Assembly: GCA_964034945.1 (NCBI GenBank)
Contig: OZ035961.1
Coordinates: 30,778,184 to 30,842,183 of the forward strand
DNA length: 64,000 bases
Direction: 5' to 3'
From: Chrysopilus asiliformis
Lineage: Eukaryota > Arthropoda > Insecta > Diptera > Rhagionidae
Numbering within the stretch: position 1 is the first letter of the stretch; every line of letters starts with the position of its first letter. The translations under genes and the position numbers were made by a program. The notes beneath the pieces are model-generated. The model did no database searches. It was not told the origin of the DNA and was given only the letters and a program-made list of their open reading frames with translations. Of the stretch, positions 44,998 to 55,230 are shown piece after piece.

Positions 44998-45923
44998 CTA
45001 GAACGATGGTGGAAGATAACCCTGATTCAGTAAATTACTGCTAGTGGGACTCAGTAGAGTTGCAGCGCCTTGAGATTCCGCGGCCTGGCCGATTCCGTTT
45101 CCGTTTCCTAATGACCCAATAAACGATTGTACTGGGGCCACTCCTTCGTCTGATATTTGGGCGGTTCCACCCAGTGCATCGTATTGAGCTGCAAACATTT
45201 TTATATTAGTTCAGAATAACATCTACATTTTTAATGCAATGCCACCGAGATAATGTAAAAATCTACCTTGAATTGTGTGTTAAGCGTGTTCAGCTTCTTC
45301 TGGTGTTTTGTATTTAATGAAGAAGACTTCTGGTTTGCTTACAGAGTTCTTCGTCTCGGCAATCTGGGAGTGGAGATCGGCAGCGTCTGTTTTCTTTGTT
45401 AAAACGTAGATGATGGTCTTCTCTTCATTCTGACCTTGGGCCAGTGATAACGCGGCTGCTCTGCCGGAATCAGTTGGCGCCTTAATGAAGACGATGCGGT
45501 AGTTTTTGTGAACTAGACCACCGCCGAGACTTTGGGATTGCGCAACTTCTGGAGATTCCTCAGGTGCCGAGTGGACGTAGATGTGTTTGGAGACAAGCGA
45601 AGTTGGCTGAGGGTGTTGATGAACCTGATGTTGAGCAGTGATAGCGCCTTCAACAATTCCAACTTGTTTAGAGCTCGCCGGAAGTGGAATTACGGCATAA
45701 GCTGGATTAGGCTGCACAGCCACGGGGGCTGAATGTTGAATTGGGGTTGGTGACGGTGGAGAAATAAATTGCTGTTGAACTTGGTGCGGATAATTGTATT
45801 GAGGAGATGCCGAAGCAAATGCCACCATGCAGAGTACCTAAGCAGAAATTATGAAATATCCAATCAGTGTCAAAGTAATTTAGTTTGAAATCCAAAGATG
45901 TAACTTACTAGTAGTCCGGGCAT
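44998..45923 (-). pseudogene. Tweedle gene T7 with an in-frame nonsense codon
   Basis: Exons 45,923-45,909, 45,837-45,267 and 45,188-44,998 have the same lengths as T8 (258 codons plus stop). Signal peptide MPGLLVLCMVAFASA, a P/Q-rich spacer, and the Tweedle domain SKHIYVHSAPEESPEVA ... KPEVFFIKYKTPEEAEHA. At 45,282-45,280 a TAA replaces the CAA (Gln) of T8. Translation would stop at EEAEHA, losing TIQ and all of exon 3 (AQYDALGG, SDEGVAPVQSFIG, YLPPSF). All splice sites, the TATA box and exon 3 are intact, so the stop looks recent. Because the first 200 residues survive, a truncated protein or a segregating allele is possible. T7 keeps the conserved IIYVLTKK where T8 has IIYDLTKK. Confidence 0.85.
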
Positions 45924-45997
45924 TGTGATGATTATGGTAATGAAGTCTTCGGATTGAGTATTTAATTTGTACTGATGTGTTATCGAATGCCACAATG

Positions 45998-46005
45998 TTT
46001 ATATA
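45998..46005 (-). promoter_or_regulatory. TATA box of T7
   Basis: TATATAAA on the minus strand, mirrored by the T8 box at 47,904. Both are about 75 bp upstream of the start codon. Confidence 0.6.
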
Positions 46006-46842
46006 TTATAGTCATATGTGACTTATTAATTTTTCATGACGAGCAAAAGTTCGGCAAATTTTATTTGGCTTTTAATTTCGGTTTCAAACAAGCCTATAAT
46101 TGTTAGCAGCTACATGGGAGGATACAATAATTTTTGGGCTTTCTCTTGAACGGTAATAATATCGACATAAAACGGCCGGAGATGTCTCACTATTGATATT
46201 ATTATAAAGCCAATTTAATTTCTCGTCGTAATTTTATGTATGCGCATATTTATTTACTAACGTTTCATTGTATTCTGTAAAATTTTTCATATTAATACAA
46301 TAATAAAATTAAAATTTTATCACGTGAGAGATATTTGTTATCATTATTTAATCAATTTTTTGGGTGACTATCTGTCAGAAAATCTCGGTATTTTGCATTT
46401 CTACATCAACTTTACAATAAAGTGATCGAATTGGAATTTTATAAAACAAAAACATCTTTCTCTTACCTGGTGAAAAGCAAATCATAGAACTGATCGTCGC
46501 ATAAAAATAGGACTACAATAGTAGTTTACTTAACAATGACGAATAAATTTGGCTTATGTACCATAACTTGACAATCAAGTAAGTTAGAGCATTCATATTT
46601 GACATTTTCGTAAATACAACTGATACAATTTTTTTCGTAATTTCTTGAAAATTGGTCGTCATTTGTCATATCGAGAAAATTTACAAGTTTCGCGGTTTTC
46701 ACAAAAATATTTATTGTGATATATCAGATTGTTTACACATAATGAATGTTTCACATGGAACTATAACTGAAAGACTAATTTTTTTTAATATAGATTTAAA
46801 ATCTATATAGAAGGTTTTAAGGCATCAATTTTTTCGATTATA

Positions 46843-47403
46843 TCGGGTCTTTCAACAATGACATAACAATTTTGTATTTAAATAAAACACAGAATAATTG
46901 AGATATCGGGCTGAAATTTATTCTAGGTGTAGTGGACATGTTACATTTAAGTATGAAATTCGATGTCGTTCATATGGCCACCGCGAGCACGTTTGCTGAT
47001 TGATTCTTTGGAGCCAATTTTCCACCACTCTTCCACATATATCGGCCGGAACGTTGGCAATTTCGCGTTCGATATTGTTCCTGAGCTCCTCTAACGTGGT
47101 TGGCTTGTTGGCATAAACCAACGACTTAACATAACCCCATAAAAAGAAATCCAACGGCGTTAAATCGCATGAGCGAGGTGGCCATTCGACCGGACCATTT
47201 CTCGAGATTACACGATTACCGAACTTCCCCTTCAATAGATCAATTGTTTGACCACCTGCGTGGCATTGCTCGTTCGTGAACTTCACCATGATAAAAATGT
47301 GAACCTTGACTGACGTTTTAGCATTGCCAGATCATAAAAAAAAAGTTTTAGGTTGCGTTTTTATTAAAATACAAAATTGTTATGTCCTTATTGAAAGACC
47401 CTT
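46843..47403 (-). mobile_element. Deleted Tc1/mariner-type element carrying the transposase C-terminus
   Basis: Ends (T)CGGGTCTTTCAA and TTGAAAGACCCT with 'gacataacaattttgtattt' just inside, flanked by TA; about 560 bp. A minus-strand frame (47,289-46,918, 123 residues) encodes only the end of the transposase: TIDLLKGKFGNRVISRNGPV, WPPRSCDLTPLDFFLWGYVK (with the DLTPLDFFLWG catalytic block) and a short C-terminus. The N-terminal DNA-binding half and the first catalytic Asp are missing. It sits in the spacer of the T7/T8 palindrome. Its TIRs differ from those at 25,290, so it is a separate family of the same superfamily. Confidence 0.85.
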
Positions 47404-47903
47404 TATTACTACAATACCTTTAGTCTACGATCATTTGAAGTGCAACACTGATGTCAGACTTTCAATTTCCCGAAAAAAAAAACTATAAAGATAAAGGAAA
47501 ACAATAAAAATACGTGAAATTTGTGGGAACGTTGTAAAGTCTGCGAATTCATTATAAGACTTGCTTGATCACTTCATGTACAAATTTCATAGGCTTTTAA
47601 TATTTTTGTGTAATATTTAGCCATTTTACAGCATATTGAATGAATCGTTAGTAAATAAATTATGCGCATACATAAAATTACGACGAGATATTAAATTGGC
47701 TTTATAATAATATTAATAGCGAGACATCTCCGGCTGTTTTATGTCGATATGATTACCGTTCAAGAGAAAGCCCAAAAATTATTGTATCCTCCCATGTAGC
47801 TGCTAACAATTATAGGCTTGTTTGAAACCGAAATTAAAAGCGAAATAAAATTTGCCGAACTTTTGCTCGTCATGAAAAATTAATAAGTCACATATGACTA
47901 TAA

Positions 47904-47911
47904 TATATAAA
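47904..47911 (+). promoter_or_regulatory. TATA box of T8
   Basis: TATATAAA followed about 25 bp later by an ATCAGTA initiator-like sequence (47,934-47,940). The start codon is at 47,986. Confidence 0.65.
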
Positions 47912-47985
47912 CATTGTGGCATTCGATAACACATCAGTACAAATTAAATACTCAATCCGAAGACTTCATTACCATAATCATCACA

Positions 47986-48911
47986 ATGCCCGGACTACTA
48001 GTAAGTTACATCTTTGGATTTCAAACTAAATTACTTTGACACTGATTGGATATTTCATAATTTCTGCTTAGGTACTCTGCATGGTGGCATTTGCTTCGGC
48101 ATCTCCTCAATACAATTATCCGCACCAAGTTCAACAGCAATTTATTTCTCCACCGTCACCAACCCCAATTCAACATTCAGCCCCCGTGGCTGTGCAGCCT
48201 AATTCAGCTTATGCCGTAATTCCACTTCCGGCGAGCTCTAAACAAGTTGGAATGGTTGAAGGCGCTATCACTGCTCAACATCAGGTTCATCAACACCCTC
48301 AGCCAACTTCGCTTGTCTCCAAACACATCTACGTCCACTCGGCACCTGAGGAATCTCCAGAAGTTGCGCAATCCCAAAGTCTCGGCGGTGGTCTAGTTCA
48401 CAAAAACTACCGCATCGTCTTCATTAAGGCGCCAACTGATTCCGGTAGAGCAGCCGCGTTATCACTGGCCCAAGGTCAGAATGAAGAGAAGACCATCATC
48501 TACGATTTAACAAAGAAAACAGACGCTGCCGATCTCCTCTCCCAGATTGCCGAGACGAAGAACTCTGTAAGCAAACCAGAAGTCTTCTTCATTAAATACA
48601 AAACACCAGAAGAAGCTGAACACGCTCAACACACAATTCAAGGTAGATTTTTACATTATCTCGGTGGCATTGCATTAAAAATGTAGATGTTATTCTGAAC
48701 TAATATAAAAATGTTTGCAGCTCAATACGATGCACTGGGTGGAACCGCCCAAATATCAGACGAAGGAGTGGCCCCAGTACAATCGTTTATTGGGTCATTA
48801 GGAAACGGAAACGGAATCGGCCAGGCCGCGGAATCTCAAGGCGCTGCAACTCTACTTGGTCCCACTAGCAGTAATTTACTGAATCAGGGTTATCTTCCAC
48901 CATCGTTCTAG
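47986..48911 (+). CDS. Tweedle (DUF243) cuticular protein T8
   Basis: Exons 47,986-48,000, 48,072-48,642 and 48,721-48,911; 258 residues. Signal peptide MPGLLVLCMVAFASA spans intron 1. The spacer is P/S/Q-rich (about residues 18-95) with HQVHQHPQPTS at its end. Domain blocks are SKHIYVHSAPEESPEVA, YRIVFIKAPTDSG, EEKTIIYDLTKKTD and KPEVFFIKYKTPEEAEHAQH. Exon 3 is AQYDALGGTAQISDEGVAPVQSFIG followed by a Gly/Asn/Ser tail and YLPPSF. The Asp in IIYDLTKK replaces a valine that is otherwise conserved in the cluster. T8 is the intact partner of T7 and shares its promoter and UTRs. Confidence 0.93.
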
Positions 48912-49094
48912 TAGTTGAACTAGTTATTAGTTCGCATTGTTTTTACTTTATTATTACTTAATTAGGCTTAATTTGTTACTAAATGTGTAGATTTAAAATA
49001 TAAATATTTTTGTTATGAATAGTTTTAATTTAGATATTTTAATTTCTGTTGTTTTGATTTTGTATCCTACATTATGACAATTAAAAATTTAACC

Positions 49095-49448
49095 TTATAA
49101 GTATGTAGAATATCCAGTTTTAAAAACATTCTGAGGTTGTTGATTAATCTGATGTTGAGAATTGCCAGCACCTCCATTTTTTCCCACTTGTTGAGCGCTT
49201 GCCGGAAGTGGAATTACGCTAAATGCTGGATTAGGTAGCACAGCAACAGGGGCTGAATATTTAATTGGGGCTGATTGCGGTGGAGAAATTAATAGCTGTT
49301 GAACTGGCTTCGGATAATTGTATTGAGGCGCTGCCGAAGCAAATGCAATCATGCAGAATACCTAAGGAAAAATAAAGAAATAACTCCATTAGTGTCAAGG
49401 TATTTTAGTCAAAAATCGAAAGATGTAACTTACTAGTAGTCCGCGCAT
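49095..49448 (-). pseudogene. Truncated Tweedle gene T9, no domain
   Basis: Exons 49,448-49,434 and 49,361-49,095. It encodes MRGLL, an intron of 72 bp, then VFCMIAFASAAPQYNYPKPV and a spacer closely matching T7/T8 (ISPPQSAPIKYSAPVAV, VIPLPASAQQVG). Similarity ends at HQINQQPQ; the reading then continues VFKTGYSTYL and stops (93 residues). The whole Tweedle domain and exon 3 are gone. Promoter sequence (TATATAAA at 49,523-49,530), start and intron 1 are intact, so a short secreted Q/P-rich peptide could still be made. It lies tail-to-tail with T8, only 183 bp apart. Confidence 0.85.
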
Positions 49449-49522
49449 TGTGATGATTACGGTGATGAAGTCTTCGCTTTGGGTATTTGATTTGTACTGA
49501 TATGTTTTCGAAGACCACAATG

Positions 49523-49530
49523 TTTATATA
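49523..49530 (-). promoter_or_regulatory. TATA box of T9
   Basis: TATATAAA on the minus strand, 75 bp upstream of the start codon, in sequence similar to the T7/T8 promoters. Confidence 0.55.
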
Positions 49531-49796
49531 TTATGTTCAGTCGCACCTTTTTAATTTTTCATGGCACGAGAAAAATCGGCAAATTTCATTTCAATTTTAA
49601 TTTCAGTTTAAAACAAGAATAATTTCAGTTTTGGTCCACAAAAACCGGACCATACCTCCACCATACAAACAGTTTTTTACAATTTTCTCGAAAACGGTTA
49701 GTCGTATTGAAAAATATATTTTTTGTCCCGAAACTCAGATTCAGTTCGGTACCTAATTATTTTCTAATTGTATAAAATTTTTGCGTGAAACACTAA

Positions 49797-50041
49797 GGCA
49801 CTTGACACACCGAATGCAAATTCGCACCGCATAGCGAAAAAGTTCAAATTTACCAAGCGATTTTATATCGTATGTCATCTACATGAGCTCTAATTTTGCA
49901 GAGACCGCAATTTTTCGGAGACCCCATTGTTACGTAATACAAAATTAGAGCTCATGTAGATGACATACGATGTAAGATCGCGCGGTAAACTTGAACTTTT
50001 TCGTACTGCGGTGCGAATTCGCATTCGGTGTGCCAAGTGCC
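49797..50041. mobile_element. Palindromic MITE, 245 bp, TAA target duplication
   Basis: Long inverted arms (about 110 bp). The left starts GGCACTTGACACACCGAATG and the right mirrors it as GCATTCGGTGTGCCAAGTGCC. TAA flanks both ends (49,794-49,796 and 50,042-50,044). The arms also share 'gtatgtcatctacatgagct'. Harbinger-like by target site. No ORF. Confidence 0.88.
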
Positions 50042-50212
50042 TAAGGATAACTTGATTATCCTTTTCCTCCAATTTTGCGGAAAAAATCTTACCAATTCGA
50101 TTCTGGAGTCAAAAAGTTCGTGAGGATATCTCAAAGTCAACGACATATATTCCGCAAAATTGGAGGAAATATATTCAAGAATTAAAGAGTATATACTTTG
50201 AAACCTCACTAC

Positions 50213-50784
50213 TAGATATGGGTAACGCAGCGCTGCGTTGCGCCATTGCGTTGATACAGTATACTGCGCTATGTGCGCTGATATGCGAATAAAAATTTTA
50301 GTAGCGCAATAGCGCACATAACGCAAACGAGTCAAACGAAACAACTTGGTTATTGAGCCAACTGTTGGGGAAATTTTTACGTATGTATTCAATACGATAG
50401 AGGGGAAATATCGCCTTGTCTTGCTTTCTCGCACATTGACTCATAGACAAGCCCAAAAATACAATTTCTTGTTATGTACATATTCTCTTTTCATGGGTCT
50501 TGTTAGCGCAGTAACTCAACTCAGCACTGTATCTCATGTCTTTTGTAAATACATATGATACACAGCGCAGTATTGAGCTATTTTGTTTGCTCCTCCTCTT
50601 GATCGAAAAACTGACTATTTCACACAACGAATTGACAGCGCGGCAAAAAAGCGCAGCCATAATAACGATGGTTCCAACCGGTGCGCCATATAGCGCAATT
50701 GCGTTAACGCACTGCGCTGATACAGTGTACTGCGCTTGCGCTACTGTATCAGCGCACGAAATTTTACTGCGTTACCCATGTCTA
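50213..50784. mobile_element. hAT-like non-autonomous element, 572 bp, 8-bp target duplication
   Basis: Ends TAGATATGGGTAACGCAG and CTGCGTTACCCATGTCTA, with a perfect 8-bp duplication CTCACTAC on both sides (50,205-50,212 and 50,785-50,792). The outer interior is rich in GCGC-containing words (gcgctgatacagt, gcgcaat). The 8-bp duplication and TAG start are hAT hallmarks. No transposase. Confidence 0.9.
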
Positions 50785-51182
50785 CTCACTACCGTATACC
50801 GATATCAAACCAGGGAGGTATATAGTATCGAGTGGTATACGCTACTGAGGGAAGAAAATATTATTATTGTTTAAATTAAAAATAACATACAATATATTTT
50901 TTAAATCTTCTATTCGTTAATGCATTTATGTTTAATTCAAATCTGACCGTTAGTTTTCAAATAATTGCCAAAAAACACTTTTTTGAATGAAATATTGCGA
51001 AGGGGGAAATCCCTTAAATGCGAATTACTGCCCAAATAAAAAAAAATACATGCCGAATATTTACTTTCTTCTACGGAGTATAATAAAGTATTGTATTCAT
51101 GAAAAATTTCGACCTCTTAATTTTGCCTAAAAAACATTTCCCGATCACTCCTGAGTCGATTGGAGTCATATTTAAAAAATGT

Positions 51183-54100
51183 CTTTCTGTCTGTCAGTCT
51201 GTCAGTCAGTCTGTCAGTCTGTCTGTCAGTCTGTCTGTCTGTCTGTCAGTCTGTCTGTCAGTCTGTCTGTCAGTCTGTCAGTCTGTCAGTCTGTCAGTCT
51301 GTCAGTCTGTCAGTCTGTCAGTCTGTCAGTCTGTCAGTCTGTCAGTCTGTCAGTCTGTCAGTCTGTCAGTCTGTCAGTCTGTCAGTCTGTCAGTCTGTCA
51401 GTCTGTCAGTCTGTCAGTCTGTCAGTCTGTCAGTCTGTCAGTCTGTCAGTCTGTCAGTCTGTCAGTCTGTCAGTCTGTCAGTCTGTCAGTCTGTCAGTCT
51501 GTCAGTCTGTCAGTCTGTCAGTCTGTCAGTCTGTCAGTCTGTCAGTCTGTCAGTCTGTCAGTCTGTCAGTCTGTCAGTCTGTCAGTCTGTCAGTCTGTCA
51601 GTCTGTCAGTCTGTCAGTCTGTCAGTCTGTCAGTCTGTCAGTCTGTCAGTCTGTCAGTCTGTCAGTCTGTCAGTCTGTCAGTCTGTCAGTCTGTCAGTCT
51701 GTCAGTCTGTCAGTCTGTCAGTCTGTCAGTCTGTCAGTCTGTCAGTCTGTCAGTCTGTCAGTCTGTCAGTCTGTCAGTCTGTCAGTCTGTCAGTCTGTCA
51801 GTCTGTCAGTCTGTCAGTCTGTCAGTCTGTCAGTCTGTCAGTCTGTCAGTCTGTCAGTCTGTCAGTCTGTCAGTCTGTCAGTCTGTCAGTCTGTCAGTCT
51901 GTCAGTCTGTCAGTCTGTCAGTCTGTCAGTCTGTCAGTCTGTCAGTCTGTCAGTCTGTCAGTCTGTCAGTCTGTCAGTCTGTCAGTCTGTCAGTCTGTCA
52001 GTCTGTCAGTCTGTCAGTCTGTCAGTCTGTCAGTCTGTCAGTCTGTCAGTCTGTCAGTCTGTCAGTCTGTCAGTCTGTCAGTCTGTCAGTCTGTCAGTCT
52101 GTCAGTCTGTCAGTCTGTCAGTCTGTCAGTCTGTCAGTCTGTCAGTCTGTCAGTCTGTCAGTCTGTCAGTCTGTCAGTCTGTCAGTCTGTCAGTCTGTCA
52201 GTCTGTCAGTCTGTCAGTCTGTCAGTCTGTCAGTCTGTCAGTCTGTCAGTCTGTCAGTCTGTCAGTCTGTCAGTCTGTCAGTCTGTCAGTCTGTCAGTCT
52301 GTCAGTCTGTCAGTCTGTCAGTCTGTCAGTCTGTCAGTCTGTCAGTCTGTCAGTCTGTCAGTCTGTCAGTCTGTCAGTCTGTCAGTCTGTCAGTCTGTCA
52401 GTCTGTCAGTCTGTCAGTCTGTCAGTCTGTCAGTCTGTCAGTCTGTCAGTCTGTCAGTCTGTCAGTCTGTCAGTCTGTCAGTCTGTCAGTCTGTCAGTCT
52501 GTCAGTCTGTCAGTCTGTCAGTCTGTCAGTCTGTCAGTCTGTCAGTCTGTCAGTCTGTCAGTCTGTCAGTCTGTCAGTCTGTCAGTCTGTCAGTCTGTCA
52601 GTCTGTCAGTCTGTCAGTCTGTCAGTCTGTCAGTCTGTCAGTCTGTCAGTCTGTCAGTCTGTCAGTCTGTCAGTCTGTCAGTCTGTCAGTCTGTCAGTCT
52701 GTCAGTCTGTCAGTCTGTCAGTCTGTCAGTCTGTCAGTCTGTCAGTCTGTCAGTCTGTCAGTCTGTCAGTCTGTCAGTCTGTCAGTCTGTCAGTCTGTCA
52801 GTCTGTCAGTCTGTCAGTCTGTCAGTCTGTCAGTCTGTCAGTCTGTCAGTCTGTCAGTCTGTCAGTCTGTCAGTCTGTCAGTCTGTCAGTCTGTCAGTCT
52901 GTCAGTCTGTCAGTCTGTCAGTCTGTCAGTCTGTCAGTCTGTCAGTCTGTCAGTCTGTCAGTCTGTCAGTCTGTCAGTCTGTCAGTCTGTCAGTCTGTCA
53001 GTCTGTCAGTCTGTCAGTCTGTCAGTCTGTCAGTCTGTCAGTCTGTCAGTCTGTCAGTCTGTCAGTCTGTCAGTCTGTCAGTCTGTCAGTCTGTCAGTCT
53101 GTCAGTCTGTCAGTCTGTCAGTCTGTCAGTCTGTCAGTCTGTCAGTCTGTCAGTCTGTCAGTCTGTCAGTCTGTCAGTCTGTCAGTCTGTCAGTCTGTCA
53201 GTCTGTCAGTCTGTCAGTCTGTCAGTCTGTCAGTCTGTCAGTCTGTCAGTCTGTCAGTCTGTCAGTCTGTCAGTCTGTCAGTCTGTCAGTCTGTCAGTCT
53301 GTCAGTCTGTCAGTCTGTCAGTCTGTCAGTCTGTCAGTCTGTCAGTCTGTCAGTCTGTCAGTCTGTCAGTCTGTCAGTCTGTCAGTCTGTCAGTCTGTCA
53401 GTCTGTCAGTCTGTCAGTCTGTCAGTCTGTCAGTCTGTCAGTCTGTCAGTCTGTCAGTCTGTCAGTCTGTCAGTCTGTCAGTCTGTCAGTCTGTCAGTCT
53501 GTCAGTCTGTCAGTCTGTCAGTCTGTCAGTCTGTCAGTCTGTCAGTCTGTCAGTCTGTCAGTCTGTCAGTCTGTCAGTCTGTCAGTCTGTCAGTCTGTCA
53601 GTCTGTCAGTCTGTCAGTCTGTCAGTCTGTCAGTCTGTCAGTCTGTCAGTCTGTCAGTCTGTCAGTCTGTCAGTCTGTCAGTCTGTCAGTCTGTCAGTCT
53701 GTCAGTCTGTCAGTCTGTCAGTCTGTCAGTCTGTCAGTCTGTCAGTCTGTCAGTCTGTCAGTCTGTCAGTCTGTCAGTCTGTCAGTCTGTCAGTCTGTCA
53801 GTCTGTCAGTCTGTCAGTCTGTCAGTCTGTCAGTCTGTCAGTCTGTCAGTCTGTCAGTCTGTCAGTCTGTCAGTCTGTCAGTCTGTCAGTCTGTCAGTCT
53901 GTCAGTCTGTCAGTCTGTCAGTCTGTCAGTCTGTCAGTCTGTCAGTCTGTCAGTCTGTCAGTCTGTCAGTCTGTCAGTCTGTCAGTCTGTCAGTCTGTCA
54001 GTCTGTCAGTCTGTCAGTCTGTCAGTCTGTCAGTCTGTCAGTCTGTCAGTCTGTCAGTCTGTCAGTCTGTCAGTCTGTCAGTCTGTCAGTCTGTCAGTCT

Positions 54101-54492
54101 GTCAGTCTGTCAGTCTGTCAGTCTGTCAGTCTGTCAGTCTGTCAGTCTGTCAGTCTGTCAGTCTGTCAGTCTGTCAGTCTGTCAGTCTGTCAGTCTGTCA
54201 GTCTGTCAGTCTGTCAGTCTGTCAGTCTGTCAGTCTGTCAGTCTGTCAGTCTGTCAGTCTGTCAGTCTGTCAGTCTGTCAGTCTGTCAGTCTGTCAGTCT
54301 GTCAGTCTGTCAGTCTGTCAGTCTGTCAGTCTGTCAGTCTGTCAGTCTGTCAGTCTGTCAGTCTGTCAGTCTGTCAGTCTGTCAGTCTGTCAGTCTGTCA
54401 GTCTGTCAGTCTGTCAGTCTGTCAGTCTGTCAGTCTGTCAGTCTGTCAGTCTGTCAGTCTGTCAGTCTGTCTGTCAGTCTGTCTGTCAGTCT
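51183..54492 (+). repeat. Giant satellite array of the 8-bp unit GTCTGTCA
   Basis: An irregular GTCT/GTCA lead-in (51,183-51,264) is followed by about 3.2 kb (51,265-54,470) of perfect 8-bp units, about 400 copies, and a few mixed units. On the plus strand all three frames are open and encode the same octapeptide SLSVCQSV repeatedly, because three 8-bp units make eight codons with no stop. On the minus strand every frame has TGA every 24 bp. The flanks ('gagtcgattggagtcat', and 'gcgccataggcatgttggg' with 'atggcggtttctcaaaaatc') look like an interspersed repeat, so the array probably grew from its internal GTCT tract. It is not a gene. Confidence 0.97.
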
Positions 54493-54499
54493 GTGTACA

Positions 54500-55230
54500 A
54501 GATTTCTCAAAAACTAATAGAGCTAGCGCCATAGGCATGTTGGGTCCTGAAATGGGACGATCCTATCAACTTTTGGTGGAAATCCGTTAACCGGAAGTAT
54601 CCAAAATGGCGGTTTCTCAAAAATCGCAATTTCGTTTTTCTCGATTTACTCCCAAACTACGCGTTTTTTAGTGGCCTTAAGTATGACAAAACTTGGAGAA
54701 AATAAAATTTCCCACACTTTTGTCTTTAGCTATAACTCGATATCTCCACCTGTTATCGAGATAAACCGTTATTTACAAAAAAACATTTTTTTGCGATTAT
54801 CTCGAAAACTAACGGGTTTTTCTGACTGAATGTATGAAGTGAATTAATGAGAATGGCATTCTGCACAAGTTTGTCTTTTACCGTTATCCGTTATCTTTTA
54901 CCGTTATTGAGATATTTTCATTAATATGTAAAAAATCATATGTTTGCGAATAATTTGCAAACTAACGGTTTTTCGACAAATCAGCTAAAACAATAATTAA
55001 AGATGTTAACATTTTCTACATTTTTGCCATTTACCGTAAATTGATATCTTTTACAGTTCTCAAGTTATCTCAAATTTTGTACGTTTTTGATATTTTTGAA
55101 TAAACCAAGAATTTATTGGGAGGTCGTCTTAGGTTGACAACGCGACAGGGCTCTAGCGTAAATTGCGCAGGGTCGTAGATTTTGTAGAAGAAAGCTTTGT
55201 GTTGACCACAACTGATATTTTTTCATAGTT
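54500..55230 (+). repeat. Dispersed repeat family R2, copy 2
   Basis: Longest R2 copy here, immediately 3' of the satellite. It shares with 17,440-17,835 the phrases 'atcttttaccgttatt', 'aatttgcaaactaacg', 'catttttgcc' and 'gattttgtagaagaaag', in order. Non-coding. Confidence 0.75.

Larger units (their letters stand above)
44895..46295 (-). repeat. Left arm of the T7/T8 inverted duplication
   Basis: Almost identical to the reverse complement of 47,615-49,015. Homology runs from the 3' flank ('acatttagtaacaaattaag') through all of T7, its promoter and about 300 bp further upstream ('tgcgcatatttatttactaa'). Each arm is about 1.4 kb and the spacer about 1.3 kb. Confidence 0.92.
47615..49015 (+). 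repeat. Right arm of the T7/T8 inverted duplication
   Basis: Reverse-complement partner of 44,895-46,295. Identity decays at both ends: 'tttacagcatattgaatgaa' near 47,630 is a diverged match, and beyond about 49,015 the arms differ. Confidence 0.92.

Noticed and set aside
51183..54492. Possible CRISPR-like array
   Set aside because: The units are contiguous with no spacers, and the context is eukaryotic.
51099..54590. Three open frames of more than 1,100 codons on the plus strand encoding (SLSVCQSV)n
   Set aside because: They are the translation of a perfect 8-bp satellite. All frames are open only because no stop fits the repeat, and there is no promoter, splice or conserved part.
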